In this document: positions 1 to 8,568 of the stretch, in pieces
Position numbering within the stretch: position 1 is the first letter of the stretch
Layout: each line of letters starts with the position of its first letter
Assembly (NCBI GenBank): GCA_004297645.1
Contig: SCUG01000647.1
Location: 1-23,337, forward strand
Length of the DNA: 23,337 bases
Direction: 5' to 3'
Source: Saprospiraceae bacterium
Lineage (GTDB): Bacteria > Bacteroidota > Bacteroidia > Chitinophagales > Saprospiraceae
Position numbers and translations under genes: made by a program
Notes under the pieces: generated by a model
What the model saw: the letters and a program-made list of their open reading frames with translations, nothing else
Databases searched by the model: none
Told to the model about the DNA's origin: nothing

Positions 1-482
1 TAACTCATGTAATTAGTGCGCAGGTCTTTGATTTTCCCGTCTAATTTGCCGTAGGCAATCATGGAGCCACTGAAAGTGATGGCACCAACGCCAATGCCAA
101 GGTAAGCCACCAGCAGGAATCCTACATCGGTGGAGCTGCTGCTGAACAACCCCATAGAGGCGATGATAGCTGAACAGGCACCACCGGTTCCGTTAAAAAA
201 GGAAACCATCTGCGGCATGGCCGTCATTTTTACCTTGACTGCCATGTAGTACCCAACCAAGCTGCCAACGATGAGGCCAGCGGCTATCCAGCCAAAATTG
301 CCGATGCCTTGTCCTGCTTCGTTTTTTTCGAACAAAATGGTGCCGAGCATAGCGAGAAGCATGCCGGCACCGGCAATGTAATTACCGCGGCGGGCAGTAT
401 CGGGGCTGCTCAACTTTTTCAGTCCAATGATGAAGGTCACGCAGCCGATTATATAAAAGAGTTCAAGCAGAAATTCTGACAT
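1..482 (-). CDS. pntB: NAD(P) transhydrogenase subunit beta, N-terminal part (cut by window start)
   Basis: This is the start of the beta subunit of the membrane-bound, proton-translocating NAD(P) transhydrogenase, which uses the proton gradient to make NADPH from NADH. The reading frame begins MSEFLLELFYIIG at 482 and runs open to base 1, about 160 residues. Several hydrophobic segments are visible (residues 3-20, 36-50, 64-85, 120-150), typical of the membrane domain dII at the start of PntB. The NADP-binding domain dIII lies outside the window. It is the third gene of a minus-strand operon after the two alpha-chain genes, which confirms identity. The 93-bp gap before it holds a perfect hairpin. 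Identity is secure; only completeness is unknown. Confidence 0.93.
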   Translation of the reverse strand, partial: MSEFLLELFYIIGCVTFIIGLKKLSSPDTARRGNYIAGAGMLLAMLGTILFEKNEAGQGIGNFGWIAAGLIVGSLVGYYMAVKVKMTAMPQMVSFFNGTGGACSAIIASMGLFSSSSTDVGFLLVAYLGIGVGAITFSGSMIAYGKLDGKIKDLRTNYMS

Positions 483-513
483 TGTCTTGAATGATGAATG
501 ATGAACGATAAGC

Positions 514-567
514 GATGAATGCTACATGATGAATGCGAGCGAGGAGGTTCATCATGTAGCATTCATC
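514..567 (-). other. Perfect 20-bp inverted repeat between pntAB and pntB
   Basis: Arms 514-533 and 548-567 are exact reverse complements (20 of 20), with a 14-base loop. The hairpin lies in the gap between the pntAB stop and the pntB start, so it would be part of the operon mRNA. The arms are made of ATGATGAATG-like words, which recur in other gaps of the window. It could be a partial terminator or an mRNA stability element that adjusts the subunit ratio. The structure is seen; the role is inferred. Confidence 0.7.
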
Positions 568-575
568 AGTGATTT

Positions 576-884
576 TTATTTTTTCTTTTTGAACATCGCC
601 AGCATCCGGCCTGTGACAGCAAAGCCGCCAACGACGTTCAGGGTGCCGAGTACTACGGCCAAAAAGCCGAGGCTCAGCGATAAATAATCATCTGGAGCAG
701 CATGCCCTATTGCGATGATAGAACCCATGATGACAACGCCCGAAATGGCATTCGACCCCGACATAAGTGGAGTGTGCAGCACGGCCGGCACGTTGGCGAT
801 GACCTCTTCGCCCAGATAAATAGCCAGGATGACGAGAAATATCATCTCTTGGTTTTCAAGAAAAAAGGATGTTATTGATGCCAT
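576..884 (-). CDS. pntAB: NAD(P) transhydrogenase subunit alpha, membrane part (PntAB)
   Basis: A 102-residue membrane protein corresponding to the C-terminal membrane domain of the E. coli alpha chain. In three-subunit transhydrogenases, such as that of Rhodospirillum rubrum, it is a separate polypeptide. Three hydrophobic segments are visible at about residues 14-32, 44-62 and 68-92, and the protein ends in a lysine run. The conserved stretch around NVPAVLHTPLMSGSNAISG (residues 31-49) is characteristic of this family. With PntB it forms the proton channel. The start at 884 lies 24 bp after the pntAA stop, so the genes are almost certainly co-transcribed. Length and order match the family. 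Confidence 0.94.
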   Translation of the reverse strand: MASITSFFLENQEMIFLVILAIYLGEEVIANVPAVLHTPLMSGSNAISGVVIMGSIIAIGHAAPDDYLSLSLGFLAVVLGTLNVVGGFAVTGRMLAMFKKKK

Positions 885-908
885 GATAATTTGTTTAAAC
901 CAATGGTA

Positions 909-2033
909 TTATTTCATGAAGGATTTCAGACGCTCGCTGACCACCTGCCCGTCGTGGGAGATGCAACAAGCAGCGACGATGTCGTCCCCGAAGTTGAGCT
1001 TGAGTTCGCCTTTGTCCACGATGAGTTTAAGGAAGTTTAGTACGTTTTTGCTGAACATGGCGCTCGCGTCTCTCGGCATGGTTGATGGCAGGTTGCTGGC
1101 ACCGATGATGGTAACGCCATTGTGCGAAATGGTTTTGTCGTTCTCACCTACTTCGCAGTTGCCACCAGTAGAGGCGGCCAAATCCACGATGACCGACCCC
1201 GGCCTCATAGCTTCCACGGTAGCTTGGTGAATGATAAGCGGCGCCTTGCGCCCGGGAATCTGCGCGGTACAAATGATGACGTCGGATTGCATGGCGTGAT
1301 TGTGAACGGCTTCCGCCTGACGTTTTAAGTACTCCTCTGTTTGCTCCACGGCGTAACCGCCTGCGGCGGCATTTTCGGTGGCGCCTTCCACTTCCACGAA
1401 GCGGGCACCGAGGCTCATGACTTCCTCTTTGGCGGCGGTGCGAACGTCAAAGGCTTCCACGACGGCACCCAGCCGTTTGGCGGTGGCGATGGCCTGCAAT
1501 CCGGCTACTCCGGCACCGATGACGAGCACTTTGGCAGGCTTAATAGTACCGGCCGCCGTCATAAACATCGGGTAGAAACTGGGCAGATGGGTGGCGGCGA
1601 GCAGCACGGCTTTGTAGCCTGCCACGGTGGCCATCGAGGACAATACGTCCATTGCCTGCCCCCGTGTGGAACGCGGAATGAGGTCGAGGCTGAATGCGCT
1701 GACTTTAGCGGCGTGTAGCGGGTTCACCGAATTGGGGTTGCTCAGGGCATTGAACTGCCCCACAAGCACCTGCCCTGCCGTGAGTTTTTTGGATTGTGCC
1801 TCGTTGAGCGGATTGATTTTAGCCAATATATTGGCTTGTTTGAACACGGTGGCATTATCGGCCAACACTGCGCCCTGCCCGGTGTATTCGGCATCGGTGA
1901 TGAAAGCGCTGTCGCCAGCGCCTTTTTCAACGAGAATCTGAGCGATGCCCAATTTATTTAAAGCAGCAAGCGTGTCGGGGGTAACGGCTACCCGGTTTTC
2001 AGCACTGTCTTCTTTAAGAATCCCTAGAATCAT
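909..2033 (-). CDS. pntAA: NAD(P) transhydrogenase subunit alpha, soluble NAD-binding part (PntAA)
   Basis: A 374-residue soluble domain I of transhydrogenase, which binds NAD(H) and passes hydride to the NADP domain of PntB. It belongs to the alanine dehydrogenase/PntA fold. The N-terminus MILGILKEDSAENRVAVTPD is the family signature. RSTRGQAMDVLSSMATVAGY sits near residue 122. The dinucleotide-binding loop GAGVAGLQAIATAKRLGA lies near residue 173, followed by the acidic end of strand two (EAFDVR). A GGNCE motif occurs near residue 290. The protein stops after domain I, so the alpha chain is split into PntAA and PntAB. It is the first gene of the operon, and its upstream region contains a structured inverted repeat. 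Confidence 0.95.
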   Translation of the reverse strand: MILGILKEDSAENRVAVTPDTLAALNKLGIAQILVEKGAGDSAFITDAEYTGQGAVLADNATVFKQANILAKINPLNEAQSKKLTAGQVLVGQFNALSNPNSVNPLHAAKVSAFSLDLIPRSTRGQAMDVLSSMATVAGYKAVLLAATHLPSFYPMFMTAAGTIKPAKVLVIGAGVAGLQAIATAKRLGAVVEAFDVRTAAKEEVMSLGARFVEVEGATENAAAGGYAVEQTEEYLKRQAEAVHNHAMQSDVIICTAQIPGRKAPLIIHQATVEAMRPGSVIVDLAASTGGNCEVGENDKTISHNGVTIIGASNLPSTMPRDASAMFSKNVLNFLKLIVDKGELKLNFGDDIVAACCISHDGQVVSERLKSFMK

Positions 2034-2074
2034 GGTATAGGTTTCGTTTCAATAAATAAACTTACAAAAAGGGC

Positions 2075-2152
2075 CGTTTGGAAATTTCGCAGCGAATTTC
2101 CGGGAAAGCCACGGGCTTTGGAGAGCCGCCGGTCGAAGTGTTTTTCCAAACG
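2075..2152 (-). promoter_or_regulatory. Nested inverted repeats 5' of pntAA
   Basis: Outer arms CGTTTGGAAA (2075-2084) and TTTCCAAACG (2143-2152) are perfect complements. Inside is a stem AAAGCC/GGCTTT (2105-2119). A third inverted repeat, GGAAATTTCGC against GCGAATTTCC (about 2080-2101), reuses part of the outer arm, so the two folds compete. Read on the minus strand, the outer stem is followed by GGCCCTTTTT, like an intrinsic terminator, 41 nt before the pntAA start codon. It could be an attenuator, or the end of an unseen minus-strand transcript. Structure seen, function unproven. Confidence 0.4.
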
Positions 2153-2380
2153 AGGGGCGAAAATACAGTTTTGAAGAATATGGCGAAGGGGGGAGTGAAA
2201 AAAATCATGCTGAGTGCTCTGGTTTTAGCTTGAAAATCATCAGGATTCACCCTGAGAAACAGTTTTGGAAACATGAATGAATAACTTTGCTTCAGTCCCG
2301 GCTATTCGGTCATTAATTTCATAAACCAGCGTGCTATGAAAAAAATGTACCCCCAACCTCTTCTTCTTCGGTGCATTTTC

Positions 2381-2389
2381 TACCTTTGT
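2381..2389 (+). promoter_or_regulatory. Bacteroidota-type -7 promoter element (orphan)
   Basis: The sequence TACCTTTGT fits the Bacteroidota -7 consensus TAnnTTTG. No matching -33 TTG box at the usual distance is obvious. No recognisable gene starts nearby; the next good plus-strand start is at 2951, about 560 bp away. It may drive a long leader, a small RNA or a decayed gene, or be a chance match. Confidence 0.3.
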
Positions 2390-2950
2390 TCGCACACAAC
2401 AACAAGCCCACACAGGCCCACCCATAGAAAGCTGCCTTTTCGAAGTATTCGATAGCGGCTATTATAAGCATCTAAAGTCCGGCAATCCTTTTTAACTTCA
2501 GCGGTTGAATTATGACCGTGGCAAAGCGTGGTATTATGACAGGTCTGTCCGCAGCAAAGTTGGCTGCCGGTTATTCTGCCATTAGCCTGCCCAGCCTTGA
2601 AAATAGCGAAATGCTGGAGATTAGGAAAAGTGCATCACCCGAAACGAAACTGGTACCCTCAAATGTTTTTAGATTCGAAACACCGGAAAAGCGCTCTACT
2701 TTTATTCCGGCAAAGTATTTAAGCGGCGGTTGAATGAACATTTGAGGCGGAGCACATATTGAGTTGTTCAGGAAGTCTGGAGTTAAACCAACTGACCTCC
2801 TACACCTTCCACACCTCATTGCTCCAAGACAGAAATTGAATTACGGCAGAATACTCAGCCACACCGCCCAATTGTAATCCCCTGGCATAGCTTCCTATGG
2901 AAGCATCTTTTAAATTTCTTAGTTTTTTAACCAGTAACATTCACCACAAT

Positions 2951-5900
2951 ATGAATTGTAAAGCTACCCTCACAGCTTTTTTGGTGACTTCTTGGTTTTT
3001 GGCCACGGGCCAAAACTATCTCATGAACGCCACCACTACCAGCGTTACGGATTGCAACGGGTTTTTCATGGACAGTGGCGGCGGAGCCGGAGCATACGGC
3101 CCCAATGAAAATTTTACCACCACTATTTGTCCCGATGGCTCCACGGGTAATCACACGCAGCTCGTGTTCAGCGGAACGCAGATAGGCGCCGGCGACGAGC
3201 TTTGCTTTTTTGACGGCCCAAATGCAGCAGCCCCTTCGCTTGGTTGCGCCGCCGACTTCGGCGGCGCTGCGGCATTCATCATCCAGGCTACCGCCGCCAA
3301 CCCCTCCGGCTGCCTCACCCTTACATTTAACTCCGACGGTGCAGACCAAGCCGCAGGGTGGAGCGCTGACATCAACTGCATCCCGGCCTGCCAGCTCATT
3401 GAGGCGGTGCTCGATTCTACTGCCCCCGCTCTGCTGCCGGTGGATACTGGCTGGATAGACATTTGCCCCGGCGACCGCGTCTTTTTCTGGGGCAAGGGCA
3501 ATTATCCGCAAAACGGTGTGGTGTATAACCATTCCGACCTCACCAGTGATTTTGAATGGGATTTCGGCGATGGCAACATCACCTTCGGACCCAATGTGTC
3601 GCATACTTTCGATGAGCCGGGCGGCTATGTGGTGCAATTGACCATCACCGACCAACTCGGCTGCAAAAACACCAATTTCCTCAGCCAGCGAATAAGGGTG
3701 GCCCCGCGGCCGCATTTCGCCCTCGGCGATTACCCCGCACAAATTTGTTCCGGCGACACCGTCCACCTCAACGCTATGGTAAATAATATAGACTCAGTGC
3801 ACACCGTGTTGGTCTTGCCGGCCGAAGAAGGTTTTCAGACACAGGGCGTGCGTTCCGACTCGCTGCCCCTGCCCGACGGCAATGGCTCATCTTATGAAAC
3901 TACCATCACCTTTACCGATTTTTCGCCAGGGCAAATATTGAACAACATCAACGACCTGCTCGGCATTTTCGTGAATATGGAGCACTCCTGGATGCGCGAC
4001 CTCCAAATCCGCCTCACCTGCCCCAACGGGCAAACCGCCATCTTGCACAATCACCCCGGACAAACTGGCGGAGAGGTATTTCTCGGCAACCCCTACGAGG
4101 CCGACGAGGGATTCCCTACCCCCGTGCCAGGCGTGGGATACGACTACGGTTGGGCACCCAACCCCGATTACAATTACACCTGGATTCAATACGCCAATAC
4201 CTTTTTGCCCAGCACCCTGCCACCAGGCACCTACAATTCGTATCAGTCGCTCAACAACTTTCTCGGATGCCCTCTCAATGGCGAATGGACCATCACAGTC
4301 ACCGACCTCTGGCCCATTGACAATGGCTATATCTTTTCATGGGCCATAGATTTCGACCCGAATCTCTACCCGAACATCGAAACATTCTCGCCCTCGCTCG
4401 ATAGCTGGTCGTGGAATTACCATCCCTCAGTTTATTATTCCACAGCCGACTCCATCTCCGGCTCGCCGGTTAATGCAGGGGAAGTGGCTTACACGTTTAC
4501 GGTGACGGATGAATTCGGCTGCCCATGGGATACCACGGTGGACATCCAGGTGCTGCCTATTACCCATCCCGATTGCCACAGTTGCGCCGAATTACTGACG
4601 GCCGTGCCCGACACCACGGTTTGTCTTGAAGAACCCGTTTTGATGGACGCCGGTGGTACAGGCATCGCCAGCGCTGAGGTTACGTTTGAATCGTACGACG
4701 ATTACGCAATCGGCGCCGGCAATCACCCACCGGCCAACCCTTACTACGCTGTCATTCAGGTAAATTCTATCAATCCCTCCACGGTTACAGATGTTTTCAC
4801 CGACATCTCCTCCGTCTGTCTTGATTTGGAAACGGACTTCGATTCTGATATTCAATTGTTCCTGAAAGCTCCTGACGGCAAACTGCTCATGCTTTCCACC
4901 AACAATGGAGGCGGAGGCGACAATTACACGCAGACATGCTTTACCCCTTCGGCAACGATTCCCATTGTCGCTGGTAGCCCACCGTTTACCGGCAATTTTA
5001 TTCCCGAAGGGAACTGGACGGTGCTTAATGGTGCTCCCATCAATGGCAACTGGAGCCTGCGGGTTTCCGACTCTTTCGGTTTGAATACCTTTGGCAACCT
5101 CAACTGGTGGAGCATCGCCTTCAATTCCACCAACAACATCACCTACAACTGGTCCCCTGCGGTGGGGTTGTCGTGCAGCGACTGCCCCAACCCCACGGCC
5201 ACCCCGTCCTCGGATATGATTTACACCGTGTCGTCCAGCGACAGCTACGGTTGCACTTCGTCGGACACCATTCAACTCGGAATACTTTATAGCTACCCCG
5301 CCCCGGACGTGACCTGCTTACAGCAGCCCGGCGGCGAGATTTTGGTGAATTGGAACGATGTGGCGGCTGGTGGCAACTATCTCGTCAACGTGAACAACAG
5401 CGGCTGGCAGGCCCCGAACAACGGCAACCTCTCCCACATCGTTAGTGGCCTTATCAATGGCGATTCGGTGGACATTCAGGTGGAAGTGGATGCGGGCGGT
5501 GCAGCCTGTATGCTCGGAGTTGGCACGTCTTCCTGTATCTATCAACTCTGCCCGATAACGGCTTCTATCATCACGCCCGGCCCCTTTGCCGTATCGTGTG
5601 CGGGCAATTGCGATGAAAGCTTGGAAATTGAAGTGTTGAATTCGGTGGGCGTACTCAGTTTCGACATCACAAACCAGACCACGGGAAGTACGACGAGCCA
5701 GGGCAACGGTCTTTTGTCGAACCTCTGCCCCGGCACCTATGAGGTCATCGTCGTTGATGACGCGGGTTGCAGCGATACCGTCAATTTTACGGTGGCCGAA
5801 CCCGCATCCTTAAATATCTCTGCGCAGCAGGACAGCCCCGTGAGTTGCAACGGCGGCATGGACGGCTGCGCCTCGGCGCTCGCCTCGGGTGGCGTAGGAG

Positions 5901-8014
5901 TGATCACCTATGTTTGGGGGAACCCCAACATGTCGCTGGGAGCCAGCATCTGCACATTGCCCGCAGGGCCAATGACGGTGACTGCTACCGACGAAAATGG
6001 TTGCCAGGCTGCGGCGGCGCTCGACATCACCGAGCCGCCGGCCATTGCACTTGATTTGGCACAAACCAATGTGAGTTGTTTTGGCGGAGCCAATGGCGCT
6101 GCCACGGTCACTCCTTCTGGCGGGGTGGGCAATTTCACCTTCCAATGGAGCGGTGGCAACACGCCAAACCTCCCCACTACGGGCGGGTTGGCGATTGGCA
6201 ATTACACTGTTCTGGTGGAAGACGGCAACGGCTGCCAGGCCACCGGCAATGTCACCATCGGCCAACCGTCCACTGCCGTGCAGGTTTCCGTCCTGCAAAC
6301 TTTTACCAGTTGTTTTGGTGAAAATATGGGCGCTGCCACGGCGAATGCGACCGGCGGTGCTGGCAATTACACCTACCAGTGGTCGCCCTCCAATCAAACG
6401 ACTCAAACGGCCACCGGCCTGATGCCCATCGCATACTCGGTGGTGGCTGCCGATGGCAATGGCTGTACAGCTTCTGCTACGCTGGATATTCAGCAATGGG
6501 ACGATTTTGTCATCTCCATCATCGCCAATCCGCCCGCTTGCCACGGCACCTTCGACGGGCAAATGGCCGTAAATGTGGTAACGGGTGGCAACGGTGTGTA
6601 CGGCTTCGAATGGAGCACCGGCTCCACGGCGGCCCTCATCACCGGTCTGGCCGGGGGCATCAGCTACACCGTGACTGTTACCGACAGCCAGGGCTGCACC
6701 GGCGAGAAGTCGCGCTTCTTGGACGACCCTGCCGCCATCATGGTGCAGACCTCCGCCACAGATGCTCTTTGCAGCACCTCCGCCGATGGCACGGCCACCG
6801 TTGATGCCGTGCTCAATGCGCAGGGAAGTGTGCAGTATCAGTGGGATGCGGCGGCACTGAATCAAACCACCGCCGTGGCTGTTGGCCTTGGAGCGGGCAC
6901 TTATAATGTATTGGTGACCGATACGGCTGGCTGCACCGGCGCAGGCACCGCCACCATTTCGGAACCACTGCCCATGCTCGCCAATTTCACCATTGTTGCC
7001 AACGAATGTTATGGGTATAGCCATGGCGCCCTTGATGTTGATGTTTCGGGAGGTGCCGGGGGCTATATTTACCTTTGGTCGAATGGGGCGGCTACGTCCA
7101 AATTGACAGACCTGCCGGGCGGCGTGTACGTCGTGACCATCACCGACGCCAACGGATGCGAAAAAATAGACTCCGCTTCGGTGACCGAACCAGCGGCGCT
7201 CGATGCCGCCATCACCGCTACCGATGCCTCTTGTTTCGGCGATGAGGACGGCTCCATCACCATCTCGCCTCAAGGCGGAACCCCGCCTTTTACTTACAGC
7301 CTCGACGGGGCGAATTTTTACGGCTCAAGCACCCTGATAGCATTGATGGCCGGCGTTTACCCGGTTTACATAAAAGACGGCGGGGGCTGCATTTTTACAA
7401 GTCAGGCCACCGTGAACGAACCGCCGGAGATGTCCGTGCAGATTCTCGCCGCTGGCAATGACGTGCAGGAGGTCATGGTGGATTTCGGCAACACCGTGCC
7501 ATTGGATGCCGTCGTGACGAACGGTATTGGCGCCATTCAGTACACCTGGGATGCCGCCTATTGCGGTACCCTGACCTGCGATACGCTTTCCGATTGCGAC
7601 GGCACGCTGTTTTGTGACAACCCCCTATCCACGCCGGACTACACCAACGACTATTGGGTGCTCGCCGTGGACGACAACGGCTGCGAGGCGCAGGACCACC
7701 TGCAAATCCACGTGAAAAAAGAGCGCCGGGTACTGGTGCCCACGGGCTTCACCCCCAACGGCGACGGCGTCAACGACCTGCTCACCGTACATGGCAAGCC
7801 GGGCACCATGATTATGCTGTTCCAGGTCTTCGACCGCTGGGGAGAGTTGCTCTTCGAGCAATTCGACTTCCCCATCAACGACCTGACGATGGGCTGGGAC
7901 GGAACCTTCAAAACCCGCGATATGCCCGCCGGTGTCTATGTCTGGTACCTCGAAGCCCAATACGACGATGGCATGGTGGAGAGCTTTAAGGGGGAAACGA
8001 CGCTTTTGAGGTGA
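2951..8014 (+). CDS. Large secreted T9SS substrate with P domains, PKD domain, eight SprB repeats and gliding-type C-terminal domain
   Basis: A 1687-residue cell-surface or secreted protein, probably an adhesin-like T9SS cargo. An upstream ATG in frame at 2897 exists, but the ATG at 2951 gives a clean signal peptide (MNCKATLTAFLVTSWFLATG), so I chose it. Approximate domains: CUB-like 30-147; PKD 197-238 (FEWDFGDG with HTFDEPGGYVVQLTITD); proprotein-convertase P-type domain 334-470; a second PKD-like stretch 480-534; second P-type domain 577-727; a fibronectin-like segment 780-870; eight SprB-type repeats 870-1497; and the gliding-associated C-terminal domain 1590-1687 (TPNGDGVND, FDRWGELLFE, MPAGVYVWYLEAQ). 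That C-terminal domain is the type B T9SS sorting signal and is known to direct export and surface attachment. A PorP/SprF gene lies downstream in the same block, a common pairing. The ligand is unknown. Confidence 0.92.
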   Translation: MNCKATLTAFLVTSWFLATGQNYLMNATTTSVTDCNGFFMDSGGGAGAYGPNENFTTTICPDGSTGNHTQLVFSGTQIGAGDELCFFDGPNAAAPSLGCAADFGGAAAFIIQATAANPSGCLTLTFNSDGADQAAGWSADINCIPACQLIEAVLDSTAPALLPVDTGWIDICPGDRVFFWGKGNYPQNGVVYNHSDLTSDFEWDFGDGNITFGPNVSHTFDEPGGYVVQLTITDQLGCKNTNFLSQRIRVAPRPHFALGDYPAQICSGDTVHLNAMVNNIDSVHTVLVLPAEEGFQTQGVRSDSLPLPDGNGSSYETTITFTDFSPGQILNNINDLLGIFVNMEHSWMRDLQIRLTCPNGQTAILHNHPGQTGGEVFLGNPYEADEGFPTPVPGVGYDYGWAPNPDYNYTWIQYANTFLPSTLPPGTYNSYQSLNNFLGCPLNGEWTITVTDLWPIDNGYIFSWAIDFDPNLYPNIETFSPSLDSWSWNYHPSVYYSTADSISGSPVNAGEVAYTFTVTDEFGCPWDTTVDIQVLPITHPDCHSCAELLTAVPDTTVCLEEPVLMDAGGTGIASAEVTFESYDDYAIGAGNHPPANPYYAVIQVNSINPSTVTDVFTDISSVCLDLETDFDSDIQLFLKAPDGKLLMLSTNNGGGGDNYTQTCFTPSATIPIVAGSPPFTGNFIPEGNWTVLNGAPINGNWSLRVSDSFGLNTFGNLNWWSIAFNSTNNITYNWSPAVGLSCSDCPNPTATPSSDMIYTVSSSDSYGCTSSDTIQLGILYSYPAPDVTCLQQPGGEILVNWNDVAAGGNYLVNVNNSGWQAPNNGNLSHIVSGLINGDSVDIQVEVDAGGAACMLGVGTSSCIYQLCPITASIITPGPFAVSCAGNCDESLEIEVLNSVGVLSFDITNQTTGSTTSQGNGLLSNLCPGTYEVIVVDDAGCSDTVNFTVAEPASLNISAQQDSPVSCNGGMDGCASALASGGVGVITYVWGNPNMSLGASICTLPAGPMTVTATDENGCQAAAALDITEPPAIALDLAQTNVSCFGGANGAATVTPSGGVGNFTFQWSGGNTPNLPTTGGLAIGNYTVLVEDGNGCQATGNVTIGQPSTAVQVSVLQTFTSCFGENMGAATANATGGAGNYTYQWSPSNQTTQTATGLMPIAYSVVAADGNGCTASATLDIQQWDDFVISIIANPPACHGTFDGQMAVNVVTGGNGVYGFEWSTGSTAALITGLAGGISYTVTVTDSQGCTGEKSRFLDDPAAIMVQTSATDALCSTSADGTATVDAVLNAQGSVQYQWDAAALNQTTAVAVGLGAGTYNVLVTDTAGCTGAGTATISEPLPMLANFTIVANECYGYSHGALDVDVSGGAGGYIYLWSNGAATSKLTDLPGGVYVVTITDANGCEKIDSASVTEPAALDAAITATDASCFGDEDGSITISPQGGTPPFTYSLDGANFYGSSTLIALMAGVYPVYIKDGGGCIFTSQATVNEPPEMSVQILAAGNDVQEVMVDFGNTVPLDAVVTNGIGAIQYTWDAAYCGTLTCDTLSDCDGTLFCDNPLSTPDYTNDYWVLAVDDNGCEAQDHLQIHVKKERRVLVPTGFTPNGDGVNDLLTVHGKPGTMIMLFQVFDRWGELLFEQFDFPINDLTMGWDGTFKTRDMPAGVYVWYLEAQYDDGMVESFKGETTLLR
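5560..7440 (+). repeat. Eight tandem SprB-type repeats within the large surface protein
   Basis: Repeat units of about 75-85 residues follow one another, starting near 5560, 5821, 6059, 6297, 6520, 6754, 6990 and 7213. Each has a cysteine near its start in a context like SCFGGANG, a glycine-rich turn (SGGVGNFTFQW), an aromatic-tryptophan step, G.Y.V.V.D..GC, and an EP or QP ending. This is the SprB repeat pattern known from gliding Flavobacterium adhesins. Units are diverged, not identical, at both DNA and protein level, so this is an old array. Confidence 0.88.
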
Positions 8015-8021
8015 GGGGTGA

Positions 8022-8387
8022 AAGTTATTTAGACTTTGAACACTCCAAACCCAGCCATTGAGTTGCATTGGTTAAGTAGTTGGTTGTCCAAAGGTAAACT
8101 ACTGGGCACTTTCGAAATTTACTTCCTAACCACCAAGTCGCTAAGAACACAAAGATTCGAAAGCCATAATCTTATAAAAACCTCTTTGTGCTCTTTGCAC
8201 CTTCGTGGTTGAGAGAGTCCAGTAGCTTAGCCCAGGGGTACTTTTTTGCACTTTTGAATGAAGGGAAGGTGTTTTCCAAAAGTGCAAAAAAGTCAAAACG
8301 AGATGCCTAACTCATTGGACGTGATTTCAATTTTTTACGCTATGAAAGATTTTTCAAGGGGCTTTTTGTCCAAAGTCTAAAAGTTAT
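8022..8387. mobile_element. MITE-like element, copy 1, with 7-bp target-site duplication
   Basis: The element itself is 8029-8380 (352 bp). Its ends are TTAGACTTTGAAC and GTCCAAAGTCTAA, which are inverted repeats with one mismatch. Immediately outside lie direct repeats AAGTTAT at 8022-8028 and 8381-8387, the mark of a target duplication. Inside are a 17-bp perfect inverted repeat (8240-8256 with 8277-8293) and a longer imperfect palindrome (8096-8229) built on AACCAC/GTGGTT ends. No transposase is encoded, so it would depend on an enzyme acting in trans. A second copy lies at 22461-23015. It begins 14 bp after the stop codon of the large surface-protein gene. Confidence 0.82.
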
Positions 8388-8568
8388 AAATTATGAGGCG
8401 TGCCCGAAGTTTATCGTTTGGGGTCTAAAGTCCAATGTCTTTTTGGAAGGTGGGCGGCAAAGGAGAGATTTGGCGGAGGGAATTTTGGTGGCATTCTTAT
8501 TCAGCGCTACTTTTGGTACCCGGCGATGGGCCGGGTGATTCTTGAAAATTTTTAGACGTGATATTTCG

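Larger units (their letters stand above)
2034..2950. other. 917-bp intergenic region without a convincing gene
   Basis: This gap separates two divergently transcribed genes. Short frames occur on both strands (for example 2512-2733 plus and 2571-2819 minus), but none resembles a known protein or has a clear start context. Two things stand out: an inverted-repeat cluster at 2075-2152 next to pntAA, and a TACCTTTGT promoter-like site at 2381. A plus-strand frame with stops on either side runs from about 2350 to 2482, one base out of phase with an ATG at 2336 just before a run of seven A. That could be a decayed gene, but it cannot be assigned. Confidence 0.5.

Noticed and set aside
2512..2733. 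73-codon plus frame in the large gap, and an overlapping 82-codon minus frame
   Set aside because: Neither has a recognisable domain or signal, and there is no evidence to choose between strands. Both are within the range of chance.
2927..3766. 279-codon minus-strand frame opposite the start of the surface-protein gene
   Set aside because: It mirrors a well-supported coding region with a signal peptide and CUB/PKD-like folds. The antisense translation shows no family features.
5810..7273. 487-codon open frame on the minus strand inside the surface-protein gene
   Set aside because: It is antisense to the SprB repeats. Stop codons are rare there because of GC-rich repeated codons on the coding strand. 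The translation has no recognisable domain.
5560..7440. Tandem array considered as CRISPR or DNA satellite
   Set aside because: The repeats are about 235 bp, diverged, in frame and translate to SprB-type units, so they are protein repeats.
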